Below, piece after piece: positions 7,364 to 15,498 of a DNA stretch of 15,523 nucleotides. The notes under the pieces were generated by a model. The model was not told the origin of the DNA and did no database searches. It worked only from the letters and a program-made list of their open reading frames with translations. A program made the position numbers and the translations under genes. Every line of letters starts with the position of its first letter. The stretch's first letter is position 1. Where the stretch lies: NCBI GenBank assembly GCA_045546875.1, contig JAZQDP010000425.1, positions 1-15,523 on the forward strand, in the 5' to 3' direction. The DNA is from RUG11551 sp045546875. Lineage in GTDB: Bacteria > Planctomycetota > Planctomycetia > Pirellulales > Thermoguttaceae.

Positions 7364-7378
7364 ATAATGTAGCATTAT
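7364..7378. promoter_or_regulatory. Perfect 6-bp palindrome just upstream of the GH16 start
   Basis: ATAATG (7364-7369) and CATTAT (7373-7378) are separated by TAG and end one base before the ATG at 7380. No Shine-Dalgarno sequence is present. The palindrome may be an operator or a small hairpin hiding the start, or chance in AT-rich DNA. Confidence 0.25.
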
Positions 7379-7379
7379 C

Positions 7380-8192
7380 ATGAAAAGAACCCTTTTACTT
7401 ATCGCGCTGATATGCGCAGTATTGACTGTTGTTGAATCGTTTGCCGACGAGTCGCCCGCCGACTCGAAAGCGGGAATGAAGCTGGTTTGGGCGGACGAGT
7501 TCGATTATCCGGACAGCCAGCTGGACGAAAACTGGCTGGCGGAAAACGGAACGCCGGGACATATTGTCTGCAGCCGATGGCGCGAGAACGCGGTTGTCAA
7601 AGACGGGACGCTGCGTCTGATGAACAAAAAAGAAAAGCGCGGGGGAAAGGAATGGACGTCCGCGTCGATTTGCACCAAAAAGCGGTTTCAATACGGGTAC
7701 TTTGAATGCCGGTATCGATACGCCGCCGCGACTGGAACGAACAACTCGTTCTGGCTCATGACGACTGCGCCCGTTACCGGGAAAAACTGGTATGCGCCGC
7801 TTGATAAAAGCCAGCATTTTGAAATCGACGTCAACGAAGGACATTACCCGTCTAAAATCAATACGAACATTCATAACTGGAACGATAAGTATGAAGTCAA
7901 CGGGAAGACGCGTCACAGGACGAGCCATAAATCGTTTGTTCCTGACAAATCGCTCGACCTGTCGAAGGAGTTCCACGTCTACGGTCTGCTCTGGACGGAA
8001 AAGGAGCTGGTCTTTTATTTTGACGGCAAAGAGCTGCGCCGGGAACCGAACAACTGCTGCTTTATCGCCGCTCCGATTTTCCTGTCTGAAGCGATTATCT
8101 CTTGGGCGGGAAAAGTAACAGACGCTATCGACGGTACGTTTATGGAAGTCGATTACGTCAGAGTGTATCAGAATGAAGGTAATAAGCAGTAG
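7380..8192 (+). CDS. Exported GH16-family glycoside hydrolase
   Basis: A 270-residue secreted beta-jelly-roll enzyme. The signal peptide is residues 1 to about 22 (hydrophobic 4-17, 'SFA' cleavage context). The mature domain begins 'LVWADEFDYP' (35-44), typical of GH16, followed by 'QYGYFECRYRYA' (104-115) and 'NNSFWLMTT' (121-129). The catalytic motif ExDxxE is intact as 'EIDVNE', with Glu148 (nucleophile), Asp150 and Glu153 (acid/base). 'YVRVYQNE' closes the fold. GH16 enzymes cut beta-1,3/1,4-glucans, xyloglucan or algal galactans with retention. The subsite residues do not let me choose, though the 'NNSFW' form differs from classical laminarinases. There is no carbohydrate-binding module. 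It follows the GH5 gene after a repeat-filled gap of 268 bases, so separate transcription is possible. Confidence 0.88.
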   Translation: MKRTLLLIALICAVLTVVESFADESPADSKAGMKLVWADEFDYPDSQLDENWLAENGTPGHIVCSRWRENAVVKDGTLRLMNKKEKRGGKEWTSASICTKKRFQYGYFECRYRYAAATGTNNSFWLMTTAPVTGKNWYAPLDKSQHFEIDVNEGHYPSKINTNIHNWNDKYEVNGKTRHRTSHKSFVPDKSLDLSKEFHVYGLLWTEKELVFYFDGKELRREPNNCCFIAAPIFLSEAIISWAGKVTDAIDGTFMEVDYVRVYQNEGNKQ

Positions 8193-8216
8193 TGAAGCAG
8201 CGGTTTAGACGATCTA

Positions 8217-8246
8217 TGGTTTTGCACCTGTAGAGGTGTGAAACCA
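8217..8246 (+). terminator. Stem-loop after the GH16 gene
   Basis: A 13-bp stem, including two G-U pairs, with loop GTAG (8230-8233), starts 24 bases after the GH16 stop. There is no T-run directly behind it, so it is not a classical intrinsic terminator. It may protect the transcript end or help termination. Confidence 0.45.
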
Positions 8247-8351
8247 AGATTGTTGACCAGTTCTTTTCTCTCTAATTTCTTATTTATCAAATATTTGGGC
8301 GGTCTGTTCTTATAAACTCTTTTTCCCCCTATTCCAATTGATTCTTGAAAT

Positions 8352-8360
8352 TGCTATAAT
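8352..8360 (+). promoter_or_regulatory. Extended -10 promoter for the esterase cluster
   Basis: TG-C-TATAAT (8352-8360) is a perfect extended -10 element. The hexamer 17 bases upstream (8332-8337, TTCCAA) is a poor -35, as expected for extended -10 promoters. The predicted transcript start is near 8367, about 53 bases before the first esterase ATG at 8420. Confidence 0.5.
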
Positions 8361-8419
8361 ATTATTAATTGGGGATAAGAACTATTTTAGAAACGCTCTA
8401 AAGGAAAGGATTTTAGTTC

Positions 8420-9259
8420 ATGAAACGACTTTTATTGTGTTTTGCCATTATTGCGTTAACCGTACACGTCAGCATGGCTCAAGAACGGTTTTCCATCTGG
8501 CCCGGTCCCGCGCCGGGAGAAAAAGACGCCAGCAAAAACCCGACGTTGTTGCTCTTTCAGCCTGAAAAGAAGACGACGGACGCCTGTCTGATAATCTGCC
8601 CAGGCGGGAGCTATAATGGCGTGGCAGTCAGTATTGAAGGAACGCCAACGGCAAAGTATTTTGTCGATAAGGGTATGACCGTCGCGATTCTGGTTTATCG
8701 AACTCCGCGTCGACCCGGTTTGGAGAAATACCGCGTTGCGTGGCAGGACGCTCAGCGCGCAGTCCGTTTTGTTCGCTCCCATGCTGAAGAATGGAAAATC
8801 AATCCAGAGAAAATCGGTATGATGGGGTTCTCCGCCGGAGGGCATTTAACGCTTATGACTGCCACAACGTCCCAGACGCCTGCCTATGAGCCGATTGACG
8901 ACCTTGACAAGGTCCCTTGTTACGTCAACTTTGCCATTCCTGTTTATCCTGCCTACGTTTTGGACGATGGCGCAGAAGCGCATAACGCTAACAAAGGCGT
9001 TGGAGCGAAACTCGTTCCGGAATTTGCCTTTGACTCAAAAACCCCGCCGATGTGTTTCATTCATGGCGATGCAGACGGCTGGTCTTCAATGAACTCCGTT
9101 GCCGTTTATACGAAACTCAAGAGCATGGGAATTCCTGCGGAAGTGCACATCTACGCCAAAACCGGGCACGCTTTCGGCGGACTGGTAAAAGGGAATCATA
9201 TCGGAGACTGGTTTAATCGCGCATACGAATGGATGAAGGTGATGGGGTATATTAATTAG
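8420..9259 (+). CDS. Exported alpha/beta-hydrolase esterase, tandem paralogue 1
   Basis: A 279-residue Sec-exported alpha/beta hydrolase of the acetyl-esterase / BD-FAE-like group, often named xylan esterase or xylanase-associated lipase. The signal peptide ends at 'SMA' (about 20). Visible catalytic parts are the oxyanion-hole 'CPGGSY' (60-65), nucleophile Ser138 in 'GFSAGGH', Asp219 in 'HGDADG' and His250 in 'TGHAFG'. The likely reaction is hydrolysis of acetyl or feruloyl esters from hemicellulose, inferred from the family and the neighbouring GH5 and GH16 genes. AAGGAAAGGA (8401-8410) is the ribosome binding site. This is the most divergent of the three paralogues: it has PGGSY instead of PGGGY, and 'ILVYR' where the others have 'VLWYR'. 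Confidence 0.85.
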   Translation: MKRLLLCFAIIALTVHVSMAQERFSIWPGPAPGEKDASKNPTLLLFQPEKKTTDACLIICPGGSYNGVAVSIEGTPTAKYFVDKGMTVAILVYRTPRRPGLEKYRVAWQDAQRAVRFVRSHAEEWKINPEKIGMMGFSAGGHLTLMTATTSQTPAYEPIDDLDKVPCYVNFAIPVYPAYVLDDGAEAHNANKGVGAKLVPEFAFDSKTPPMCFIHGDADGWSSMNSVAVYTKLKSMGIPAEVHIYAKTGHAFGGLVKGNHIGDWFNRAYEWMKVMGYIN

Positions 9260-9324
9260 GAATTCGGAATGTGGAATGCGGAATTGCGCAAAGCGCTGAT
9301 CTTAATTTATCTCGCAACTCGCAA
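9259..9324. repeat. 7-nt-period repeats between esterases 1 and 2
   Basis: GGAAT occurs at 9259, 9266, 9273 and 9280, exactly 7 apart, starting on the last base of the preceding stop codon. CTCGCAA is repeated at 9311-9317 and 9318-9324. Between them is the small palindrome GCGC-AAA-GCGC (9286-9296). The CTCGCAACT-TTT segment resembles the end of the next intergenic gap (10221-10241). Confidence 0.75.
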
Positions 9325-9346
9325 CTTTTAAAAAAGGAACTTCAAA

Positions 9347-10186
9347 ATGAAACGAATTGCTTTACTACTAATAGTTTTCGCATTGACAATGTTTTCCGTC
9401 TGTTCGGCGCAGGAAAAGTTTTCTATCTGGAATGCTCCTGCCCCGGGTGAAAAGGACGTCAGCGCCAATCCGACGTTGTTGCTCTATCAGCCAGAAAAAA
9501 AGACATCTGACGCATGTTTGGTTGTTTTTCCCGGCGGTGGATACAACCATTTAGCAAAAGACCACGAGGGCGACAAAATTGCCAAGTATTTTAACAGCAA
9601 AGGCATTACGGTAGCTGTGCTGTGGTATCGTATTCCTCGCCGACCGGGCTTGGAAAAACACCGTGTCGCGTGGCAGGACGCTCAGCGCGCCATCCGTTTT
9701 GTTCGCTCTCATGCTGAAGAATGGAAGATTAACCCGGAAAAAATCGGTTGTCTTGGATTCTCCGCCGGCGGGCATTTGACGCTCATGACGGCAACAACGA
9801 CCCAGACACCCGCTTATGAGCCGGTTGACGACCTTGACAAGGTGCCGTGCTACGTCAACTTTGCCGTTCCTGTCTATCCGGCTTACGTGTTGGAAGAGAA
9901 CGCGGACAAGTCCGGTACGTTTACGCTCGAATCTAAAATTGTAGATGATTTTGCCTTTGACGCCAAAACGCCGCCGATGTGTTTTATTCACGGCGACTCC
10001 GACCGTTGCCCGTCGATGGCGTCTGCGGTTGTGTACGCTAAACTTAAGAGTATGAATATTCCTGTCGAACTTCACATTTTTGCCAAAGTTGGTCATGGTT
10101 TCGGCGCGAACCCGAAAAACAACCACGTTGGCGACTGGCTCAATCGAGTCTATGAATGGATGAAGGTGATGGGGTACGCTAATTAG
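9347..10186 (+). CDS. Exported alpha/beta-hydrolase esterase, tandem paralogue 2
   Basis: A 279-residue paralogue of the esterases on both sides, closest to the third. The signal peptide is 1 to about 21 ('SVCSA'). The catalytic triad is intact: Ser139 ('GFSAGGH'), Asp219 ('HGDSDR') and His250 ('VGHGFG'), with 'FPGGGY' (61-66) as oxyanion loop. It differs most in the variable loop at about 184-200, where 'EENADKSGTFTLES' replaces the Gly/Asn-rich loop of the other two; this loop may shape substrate choice. AAAAAAGGAA (9330-9339) precedes the ATG. It probably shares a transcript with the flanking paralogues. Confidence 0.85.
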   Translation: MKRIALLLIVFALTMFSVCSAQEKFSIWNAPAPGEKDVSANPTLLLYQPEKKTSDACLVVFPGGGYNHLAKDHEGDKIAKYFNSKGITVAVLWYRIPRRPGLEKHRVAWQDAQRAIRFVRSHAEEWKINPEKIGCLGFSAGGHLTLMTATTTQTPAYEPVDDLDKVPCYVNFAVPVYPAYVLEENADKSGTFTLESKIVDDFAFDAKTPPMCFIHGDSDRCPSMASAVVYAKLKSMNIPVELHIFAKVGHGFGANPKNNHVGDWLNRVYEWMKVMGYAN

Positions 10187-10188
10187 TT

Positions 10189-10234
10189 AGGAGTGAGGAG
10201 TTGACGCAAGCGCCGCTCCCACTCGCCACTCGGC
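10189..10234. repeat. 7-nt-period repeats between esterases 2 and 3
   Basis: AGGAGTG (10189-10195) and AGGAGTT (10196-10202) are 7-nt units, opposed by ACTCGCC (10221-10227) and ACTCGGC (10228-10234), which read as partly complementary units on the other strand. They start two bases after the preceding stop codon. The sequence differs from 9259-9289 but the layout is the same. Confidence 0.65.
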
Positions 10235-10260
10235 AACTTTTTAAACGAAAGGATCTATCA

Positions 10261-11103
10261 ATGAAACGAATTTTACTTTGTTTTGCCGCTTTGATTTTGA
10301 CGGCGGCATCTGTCTGCTCGGCTCAGCAGACGTTTTCCATCTGGCCGGACGCCGCTCCGGGTGAAAAGGACGCCAGCGCTAATCCAACGCTGTTGCTCTA
10401 TCAGCCGGAAAACAAAACGACCGATGCGTGTTTAGTCGTGTTCCCCGGCGGCGGTTATTACGGTCTGGCGAAAGACCACGAAGGAACGAAAATCGCCCAA
10501 TATTTTACCAGCAAGGGTATGACGGTTGTTGTTCTGTGGTATCGCGTTCCTCGCCGTCCTGGAGTTGAAAAGCATCGCGCCGCATGGCAAGACGCACAAC
10601 GCGCTATTCGGTTTGTTCGCGCTCATGCGGAAGAATGGAAGATTAACCCGGAAAAAATCGGTTGCCTCGGATTCTCTGCCGGCGGGCATTTGACGCTCAT
10701 GACTTCTACGACGTCTCAAACGCCCGCTTACGAACCGGTTGACGACCTTGACAAGGTTCCGTGTTACGTCAACTTTGCCGTTCCGGTTTATCCGGCTTAC
10801 GTTTTGGAAGACGGCGCAGACGGTGGGAACGCCAATAAGGGTCTTGATTCCAAAATTGTAAACGATTTTGCCTTTGACTCCAAAACGCCTCCGATGTGTT
10901 TTATTCATGGCGACAATGATGTCTACGCCTCCATGGGATCTGTTGCGGTCTATACCAAACTCAAGAGCATGGGTATCCCGGCGGAACTACACATCTACGC
11001 GAAAGTCAATCATGGATTCGGCGGCAACCCGAAGGACAATCACGTTGGCGATTGGCTTAATCGCGTCTATGAATGGATGAAAGTAATAGATATTGCTAAA
11101 TAA
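10261..11103 (+). CDS. Exported alpha/beta-hydrolase esterase, tandem paralogue 3
   Basis: A 280-residue esterase of the same family. The start is placed at ATG 10261 rather than the in-frame TTG at 10201. The ATG follows AAAGGA, yields the same 'MKR' signal peptide as the two paralogues, and the upstream codons belong to the intergenic 7-nt repeat. The triad is Ser139 ('GFSAGGH'), Asp220 ('HGDNDV') and His251, with the His context 'VNHGFG' where paralogue 2 has 'VGHGFG'. The oxyanion loop 'FPGGGY' is at 61-66. Near-identical stretches shared with paralogue 2 (for example 'FVR.HAEEWKINPEKIGCLG') point to recent duplication. It is the last gene before a strong terminator. Confidence 0.87.
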   Translation: MKRILLCFAALILTAASVCSAQQTFSIWPDAAPGEKDASANPTLLLYQPENKTTDACLVVFPGGGYYGLAKDHEGTKIAQYFTSKGMTVVVLWYRVPRRPGVEKHRAAWQDAQRAIRFVRAHAEEWKINPEKIGCLGFSAGGHLTLMTSTTSQTPAYEPVDDLDKVPCYVNFAVPVYPAYVLEDGADGGNANKGLDSKIVNDFAFDSKTPPMCFIHGDNDVYASMGSVAVYTKLKSMGIPAELHIYAKVNHGFGGNPKDNHVGDWLNRVYEWMKVIDIAK

Positions 11104-11119
11104 TTAGAAATTAAGTGCG

Positions 11120-11188
11120 AGCGAAAAGTAGAATGCCAATAAAATCTATTTTGACAATTGGATTTTGCTTTTCGCTTGTGTTTTTCTT
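11120..11188 (+). terminator. Intrinsic terminator of the esterase cluster
   Basis: A 15-bp stem (11120-11134 with 11162-11176, two G-U pairs) is extended by CCAAT (11136-11140)/ATTGG (11157-11161) and followed by a T-rich run GTTTTTCTT at 11180-11188. It lies 17 bases after the third esterase stop. Confidence 0.7.
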
Positions 11189-11262
11189 GGGTAATTGGGG
11201 TAATGAATATCCGGAAAGAATTTAGTAAATACCGGAAGATGCAAGCTAACAATTGTCTCATT

Positions 11263-11298
11263 AAAAAAGCGAGAGAACCGCATTGCGTTTCTCTCGCT
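11263..11298 (-). terminator. Intrinsic terminator of the PEP-CTERM gene
   Basis: Read on the minus strand, a perfect 10-bp stem AGCGAGAGAA/TTCTCTCGCT (11268-11277 and 11289-11298) with an 11-base loop runs straight into six T residues (A-run 11263-11268 on the plus strand). It is about 75 bases beyond the stop of the minus-strand gene, facing the esterase terminator. Confidence 0.85.
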
Positions 11299-11371
11299 AA
11301 TTGAAAATGGATTTTAGTCTGCCGCATAATCATTAATTCTGTATGTGGCTAGCTTTCTCTATCAATATGCC

Positions 11372-14300
11372 TTAGTTTTTCGCTGATGACTTCTTACGCA
11401 TATAAAGAGCGCCGGCAATGCCGAGAATGAGCAACGCCCACGTTGACGGTTCTGGTACGCCCGGATTATCTGGCGCGCCAAGACCGACCAAATACAGACC
11501 ATCGCCATTGAGTCCCTTCAGAGCAAACATATTGTCAAAGTTTGCCAACAGGAAGCTATAATCACCATCAACGAAACCGGGATCATATACCAGCTGATAT
11601 TCAGAGCCTTCTTCAGCCCATGCGGCAGCGTCGTTGTTAAGGAAGGACAGTTTAACAATGGAATCACTATCGAAAATAAGTGAATCGCCGTCAGTTGGAA
11701 TGTTTAATTTATCGAACAACTGCAAAGTGGGATCAGCGTTATAAGCGCTGAATTCAAACAGACCAGTTGCGCCAGCGTCGATGGTTACATCGCCATAAAC
11801 GGTTACTTCACCGACAGAGTTACCCGGAGAAAGAATCGCGTCCGTTCCGTCATCGTTTAACGGACCGACGTTCAGATCGCCTTCGAATTCACCCTTAAGG
11901 TCAAGTCTGCCTTGATTGACGTTGAAAACGCCCGCCTGTAAAGGCATATCATCTGTGCCGTTTGCTTGCAGAGTTCCCGCTCCGGTCTTTGTAATTGCAC
12001 CCGCTCCAGAAATCTTGTTTTCAATTCTCTTGGTTTGCCCAGCGTCAACGTTGTAAACCAATTCTCCATTTTGACCAACTTCGATTGGACCAACGCCTAA
12101 CGTACCGTCAGCGGTATCGTCAGTAAGAAGAACAATGGAACCTTCTTCAATGGCAGTTCCGCCTTCGTAGGCGTTTTCTCCTGTCATCATCAAAGAACCA
12201 ACGCCAATTTTTCTGACAGAGGCGTTGCCGTTGATTGTACCGTCATAACGAGTATTGGAATTTGCGTCGTTGTTGAGCGTTAACGTTCCATTATCAGCGT
12301 TAATTTCTGCATCTTTGTTGGTTCCAGACAGATTGTTAAGCTTCTGATCGCCAGTCGATTCAATCGTCGCGTTGTTGGTAACGTTGGCAGACGTGGCAAT
12401 AGCGTTGGCTTTATTCAATTCTAACGTACCGCCGGAAACGATTGTATCGCCAGTGTAGGTATTATCTCCAGAAAGAGTCAATTTACCGCCTTCGGTTTTG
12501 GTCAAATTACCGTCGCCAGAAATCGGTCCGACTTGTTCAAAAGCGTATTCGTCGCCAATGATGAAAACGCCGTCTGAATCAAGCGTGATGTTTTCATCGT
12601 GAGACGCAGTTTTAACGTCGTCTTCAGTATACTTGACGCCGATTTTGTTCGTTCCGTCGATTGGCCAGTTCTGACCGTCGTCGGTAATCGGATTCCAGTA
12701 CAGCGAACTCGGTTCTTCGGATTTGCCGAGATAAATGCCGTCAGTAGTTGCGGTCAACGTCCAGGCTTCCGTTCTGCCGGAAAGATAAGCGCTTAAGTCT
12801 TCGTCGCCAGTATAGGTCCCAGTAATGGAAACGAGCTTGTATCCTTCGTCAGGAACGTTTTCAAACCAGGCTGCTTCTGTTCCCTGAGCAAAGTTGAGAT
12901 TGAATTTACCGGTTGTAAACGTGAATCCGTTTTGAGCGACCAGCGTATCAAAGTCGTTAGCGGTAAAGTCGAAGTTGATTTGTCCACCGTCGACTGTAAC
13001 CAGTCCGCTGACGGTCAGGTCTAAAATATCGGTTGAAGTTGCGCCGATTGTTAGCTGACCAGCAACGTTGTCTACTCCTGTGAGAGTAAGCGCTCCTGTT
13101 CCTAACGAGTTGGCATTGCCCGCAACGACTTCCCCTGCCTGAATGGTTACAACGCCGGTTTTTGAGTTGGCGTTTGGAAGAATCAGTTTGCCGGCGCCGG
13201 ATTTGGTAATCGGGGCGGAACCGGTAATATTGCCAGAAATCGTCAATTCTCCGTCTGTTACGTTGATAGCCATTGTGCCATCAGTCGTCATTTTAGGTTT
13301 AATGACAGACGTCCCGGATGAAGTAATTGTGGCTTCGCGGTTATAGAACATTAATCCTTCGCCTTGACTGGCTTGTGCTGGGTCGATGTCCTCAATTGTA
13401 CCGCTTTCCAGTTTAAGATTGTGTACGTGGGTGTACATGTGTGATTTAAGCGTACCGCGAATGGTGATATTGGGTTGAACGGTGTCGCCATATCCAAATT
13501 GGTTTGCTTCTCGGCATTCCAGTAAAGCGCCATTTTCAATAATCAGCGTTCCATAACCAAAAGCGCTGCTGCCATCATTGGGCGCAACTCCAATGACCGT
13601 TCCTTCTTTAATTATAAAATCGCTTTTAATATTTCCATTGCGATTTGTAAGCTCCAATACACCCTTTCCCGTTTTGACAATTGGAACGTTAGTAGCGGCG
13701 CTATAGTTGTCCATCTTGGCGTTGATTGTCAGCTTGGCGCCTTCGGCAATGTCAAAATACCCGGCGTCTTCACCAGTGGGGTATGGCGTACCGTCAAGAT
13801 GACGAATTGAGAATTCACTAACATTAATAGCGTTGTTCTGACCGCCAATGACATGGATAGCGTTGTCCATAATGTAGCTACCCACGCCGCCGGTTCCAAC
13901 GGCTCCGTCAGCGGCGGTAATAATGCCGTTGTTCATTTCAATAACGGCGCCAACAGTGATGTGCGCGTCTGTGGAATCGTTGAAAAGCGTACCGCCGTTA
14001 ATCAGACTGATTTTGCCAACGGAGTTGCCGGCGTAACCAAAAATGTCTCCATGACCAGCAATCTTTGCCGTGCCGTCAAGGGTTCCGTCAACCGTAATGG
14101 TTGTTCCAGCTGCGAGCGTTCCCTTTCCACCGACTTTGGTTAAAGTCAACGTTCCTTGATTAACAGTTGTTACGCCAGTATAGGTGTGATCTCCAGAAAG
14201 GCTCAGTTCGCCAGAACCGGTTTTGGTTAAACCTCCGTTGCCAGAAATTATGCCAGAATATTGAGTATTGGAACTGTTATTGACGGTTAAAAGATAACCG

Positions 14301-15475
14301 CCATTGTTGATTGTACCGGAACCTGAAAGGTTCTTTAATGTCTGAGCGGCTCCCATGGTAATGGCGCCATTGTTGACAACCTCTGACGATGACATAATTG
14401 CGTTTGCCGCTGTCAAAGCAAGCGTACCAGCAGAAATAGTCGTTTTACCGGTGTACGAATTAGTTGATCCGAGAATGAGAATTCCAGCTTCTTCTTTCGT
14501 TAAAGCGCCTGTTCCGGAAATTGTTCCTGTAAGCGTTAAAGTGTACCCTTCCCCAATAATATACTGACCATCTTCTGTCATCGGGATATTGCCTGCATAC
14601 GTTGCAGTATAATTTGAACCTTCTTTGAACTGAACGCCCAATTTGGGATTGTGGTCAATAGCCCATTCTGTTTCAGCCAAGTCGTCGGCTTTGTTAGCAT
14701 ACCACCATGGTTCAATTGTTGGCTGATCGCCGGACTTTGCTTTTATAAAAATATCATTGCCAACTTGTAGTAATTTCCAGTTGTCCGTCTGTTGTCCGTC
14801 TGCATATATTTTAATTTTATCCAGATCAAACGTTAAAGAGTTAGCGGCAGAAATAATTGGATAGCCGGTGTCTTTTCCACCGTCAATCCAAGCCATTTCA
14901 TCGTTGTTATTAAACGATAAATTAATAATGCCGTTATTGAAAATTCCATTGAGTACATCCAATGAGTCGTAAGAGGGTACAAATTCATCGTAAGCGTTCA
15001 TATCGAATTCGATATACCCACTATTGATCTCAAAATGAGGGAAATAAACAATAGCTGTTTCGGAAGTATCGCCAATAAAAAACGAGCCATTATCAATGAA
15101 TACTGCTGCAATGCTTGTGTTACGAGTTTGATTCTTAAAGATAGCTTCGTTGGTAACAGTAACGTCCCCTGCCATGTTTCCCAATAAGGTTAACGTACCA
15201 CCATTGATAAACGTGCCTCCTGTGTAGGAGTTATAGCCTGAAACCACCAATTCTCCCGTTCCAGTTTTGGTAACTTTCCCTTGTCCACTAATTGCATTGG
15301 CGTATGTTGTTGACCCCCCTGTAATGTTAAACGTAACGTTACCGGACTCATTGGTGTCAATGTCAATTGTTGGGTTTAAAACATCTGCCAGTGAAATTGG
15401 CGATGTCAGCAAGCAAACAAACGCAATCCCAATCAGGGAAATGAAACGACTAATAATCGTACGAGATTTATTCAT
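11372..15475 (-). CDS. Large exported PEP-CTERM protein with autotransporter-type beta-strand (PATR) repeats
   Basis: A 1367-residue exported repeat protein, probably surface-attached or part of the extracellular matrix. It has a signal peptide (hydrophobic 8-24, cleavage near 'SLA' at 30). The C-terminal PEP-CTERM sorting signal has 'VPEPSTW' (1340-1346), a hydrophobic helix (1347-1358) and 'RKK', recognised by an exosortase not encoded here. Eight approximately 30-residue PATR repeats of the form KTG.G.L.LSG.N.YTG.T.I..GTL.L lie at about 69-99, 326-356, 417-447, 600-629, 757-787, 992-1022, 1088-1117 and 1162-1194, implying a beta-helix. Larger modules are duplicated: about 256-450 with 923-1115, and an 'AW'-containing block at 155-245, 833-917 and 1239-1331. 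No catalytic motif or C-terminal autotransporter barrel is visible. The ATG is supported by AAAGGA (15484-15489, minus strand). Binding to polysaccharide or cells is speculation. Confidence 0.88.
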   Translation of the reverse strand: MNKSRTIISRFISLIGIAFVCLLTSPISLADVLNPTIDIDTNESGNVTFNITGGSTTYANAISGQGKVTKTGTGELVVSGYNSYTGGTFINGGTLTLLGNMAGDVTVTNEAIFKNQTRNTSIAAVFIDNGSFFIGDTSETAIVYFPHFEINSGYIEFDMNAYDEFVPSYDSLDVLNGIFNNGIINLSFNNNDEMAWIDGGKDTGYPIISAANSLTFDLDKIKIYADGQQTDNWKLLQVGNDIFIKAKSGDQPTIEPWWYANKADDLAETEWAIDHNPKLGVQFKEGSNYTATYAGNIPMTEDGQYIIGEGYTLTLTGTISGTGALTKEEAGILILGSTNSYTGKTTISAGTLALTAANAIMSSSEVVNNGAITMGAAQTLKNLSGSGTINNGGYLLTVNNSSNTQYSGIISGNGGLTKTGSGELSLSGDHTYTGVTTVNQGTLTLTKVGGKGTLAAGTTITVDGTLDGTAKIAGHGDIFGYAGNSVGKISLINGGTLFNDSTDAHITVGAVIEMNNGIITAADGAVGTGGVGSYIMDNAIHVIGGQNNAINVSEFSIRHLDGTPYPTGEDAGYFDIAEGAKLTINAKMDNYSAATNVPIVKTGKGVLELTNRNGNIKSDFIIKEGTVIGVAPNDGSSAFGYGTLIIENGALLECREANQFGYGDTVQPNITIRGTLKSHMYTHVHNLKLESGTIEDIDPAQASQGEGLMFYNREATITSSGTSVIKPKMTTDGTMAINVTDGELTISGNITGSAPITKSGAGKLILPNANSKTGVVTIQAGEVVAGNANSLGTGALTLTGVDNVAGQLTIGATSTDILDLTVSGLVTVDGGQINFDFTANDFDTLVAQNGFTFTTGKFNLNFAQGTEAAWFENVPDEGYKLVSITGTYTGDEDLSAYLSGRTEAWTLTATTDGIYLGKSEEPSSLYWNPITDDGQNWPIDGTNKIGVKYTEDDVKTASHDENITLDSDGVFIIGDEYAFEQVGPISGDGNLTKTEGGKLTLSGDNTYTGDTIVSGGTLELNKANAIATSANVTNNATIESTGDQKLNNLSGTNKDAEINADNGTLTLNNDANSNTRYDGTINGNASVRKIGVGSLMMTGENAYEGGTAIEEGSIVLLTDDTADGTLGVGPIEVGQNGELVYNVDAGQTKRIENKISGAGAITKTGAGTLQANGTDDMPLQAGVFNVNQGRLDLKGEFEGDLNVGPLNDDGTDAILSPGNSVGEVTVYGDVTIDAGATGLFEFSAYNADPTLQLFDKLNIPTDGDSLIFDSDSIVKLSFLNNDAAAWAEEGSEYQLVYDPGFVDGDYSFLLANFDNMFALKGLNGDGLYLVGLGAPDNPGVPEPSTWALLILGIAGALYMRKKSSAKN

Positions 15476-15498
15476 GATTGTTGTCCTTTAAATTAGAC

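Noticed and set aside
7122..7364. 80-codon ORF between GH5 and GH16
   Set aside because: It runs through the 59-nt repeat and the 9-nt-period inverted element, has no ribosome binding site, and its hydrophobic appearance follows from AT-rich low-complexity DNA.
7395..7976. 193-codon minus-strand ORF inside GH16
   Set aside because: Antisense shadow of the GH16 frame, which has an intact catalytic motif.
5642..10234. CRISPR-like array from the repeated intergenic sequences
   Set aside because: The repeats are not regularly interspersed with unique spacers of constant length, are separated by genes, and no cas gene is present.
10201..10260. Longer TTG start for the third esterase
   Set aside because: It would add 20 residues encoded by the intergenic heptad repeat and bury the signal peptide that is aligned in all three paralogues; ATG 10261 has its own ribosome binding site.
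11372..15475. Classical type V autotransporter
   Set aside because: PATR repeats are present but there is no C-terminal beta-barrel; the C-terminus is instead a PEP-CTERM signal.
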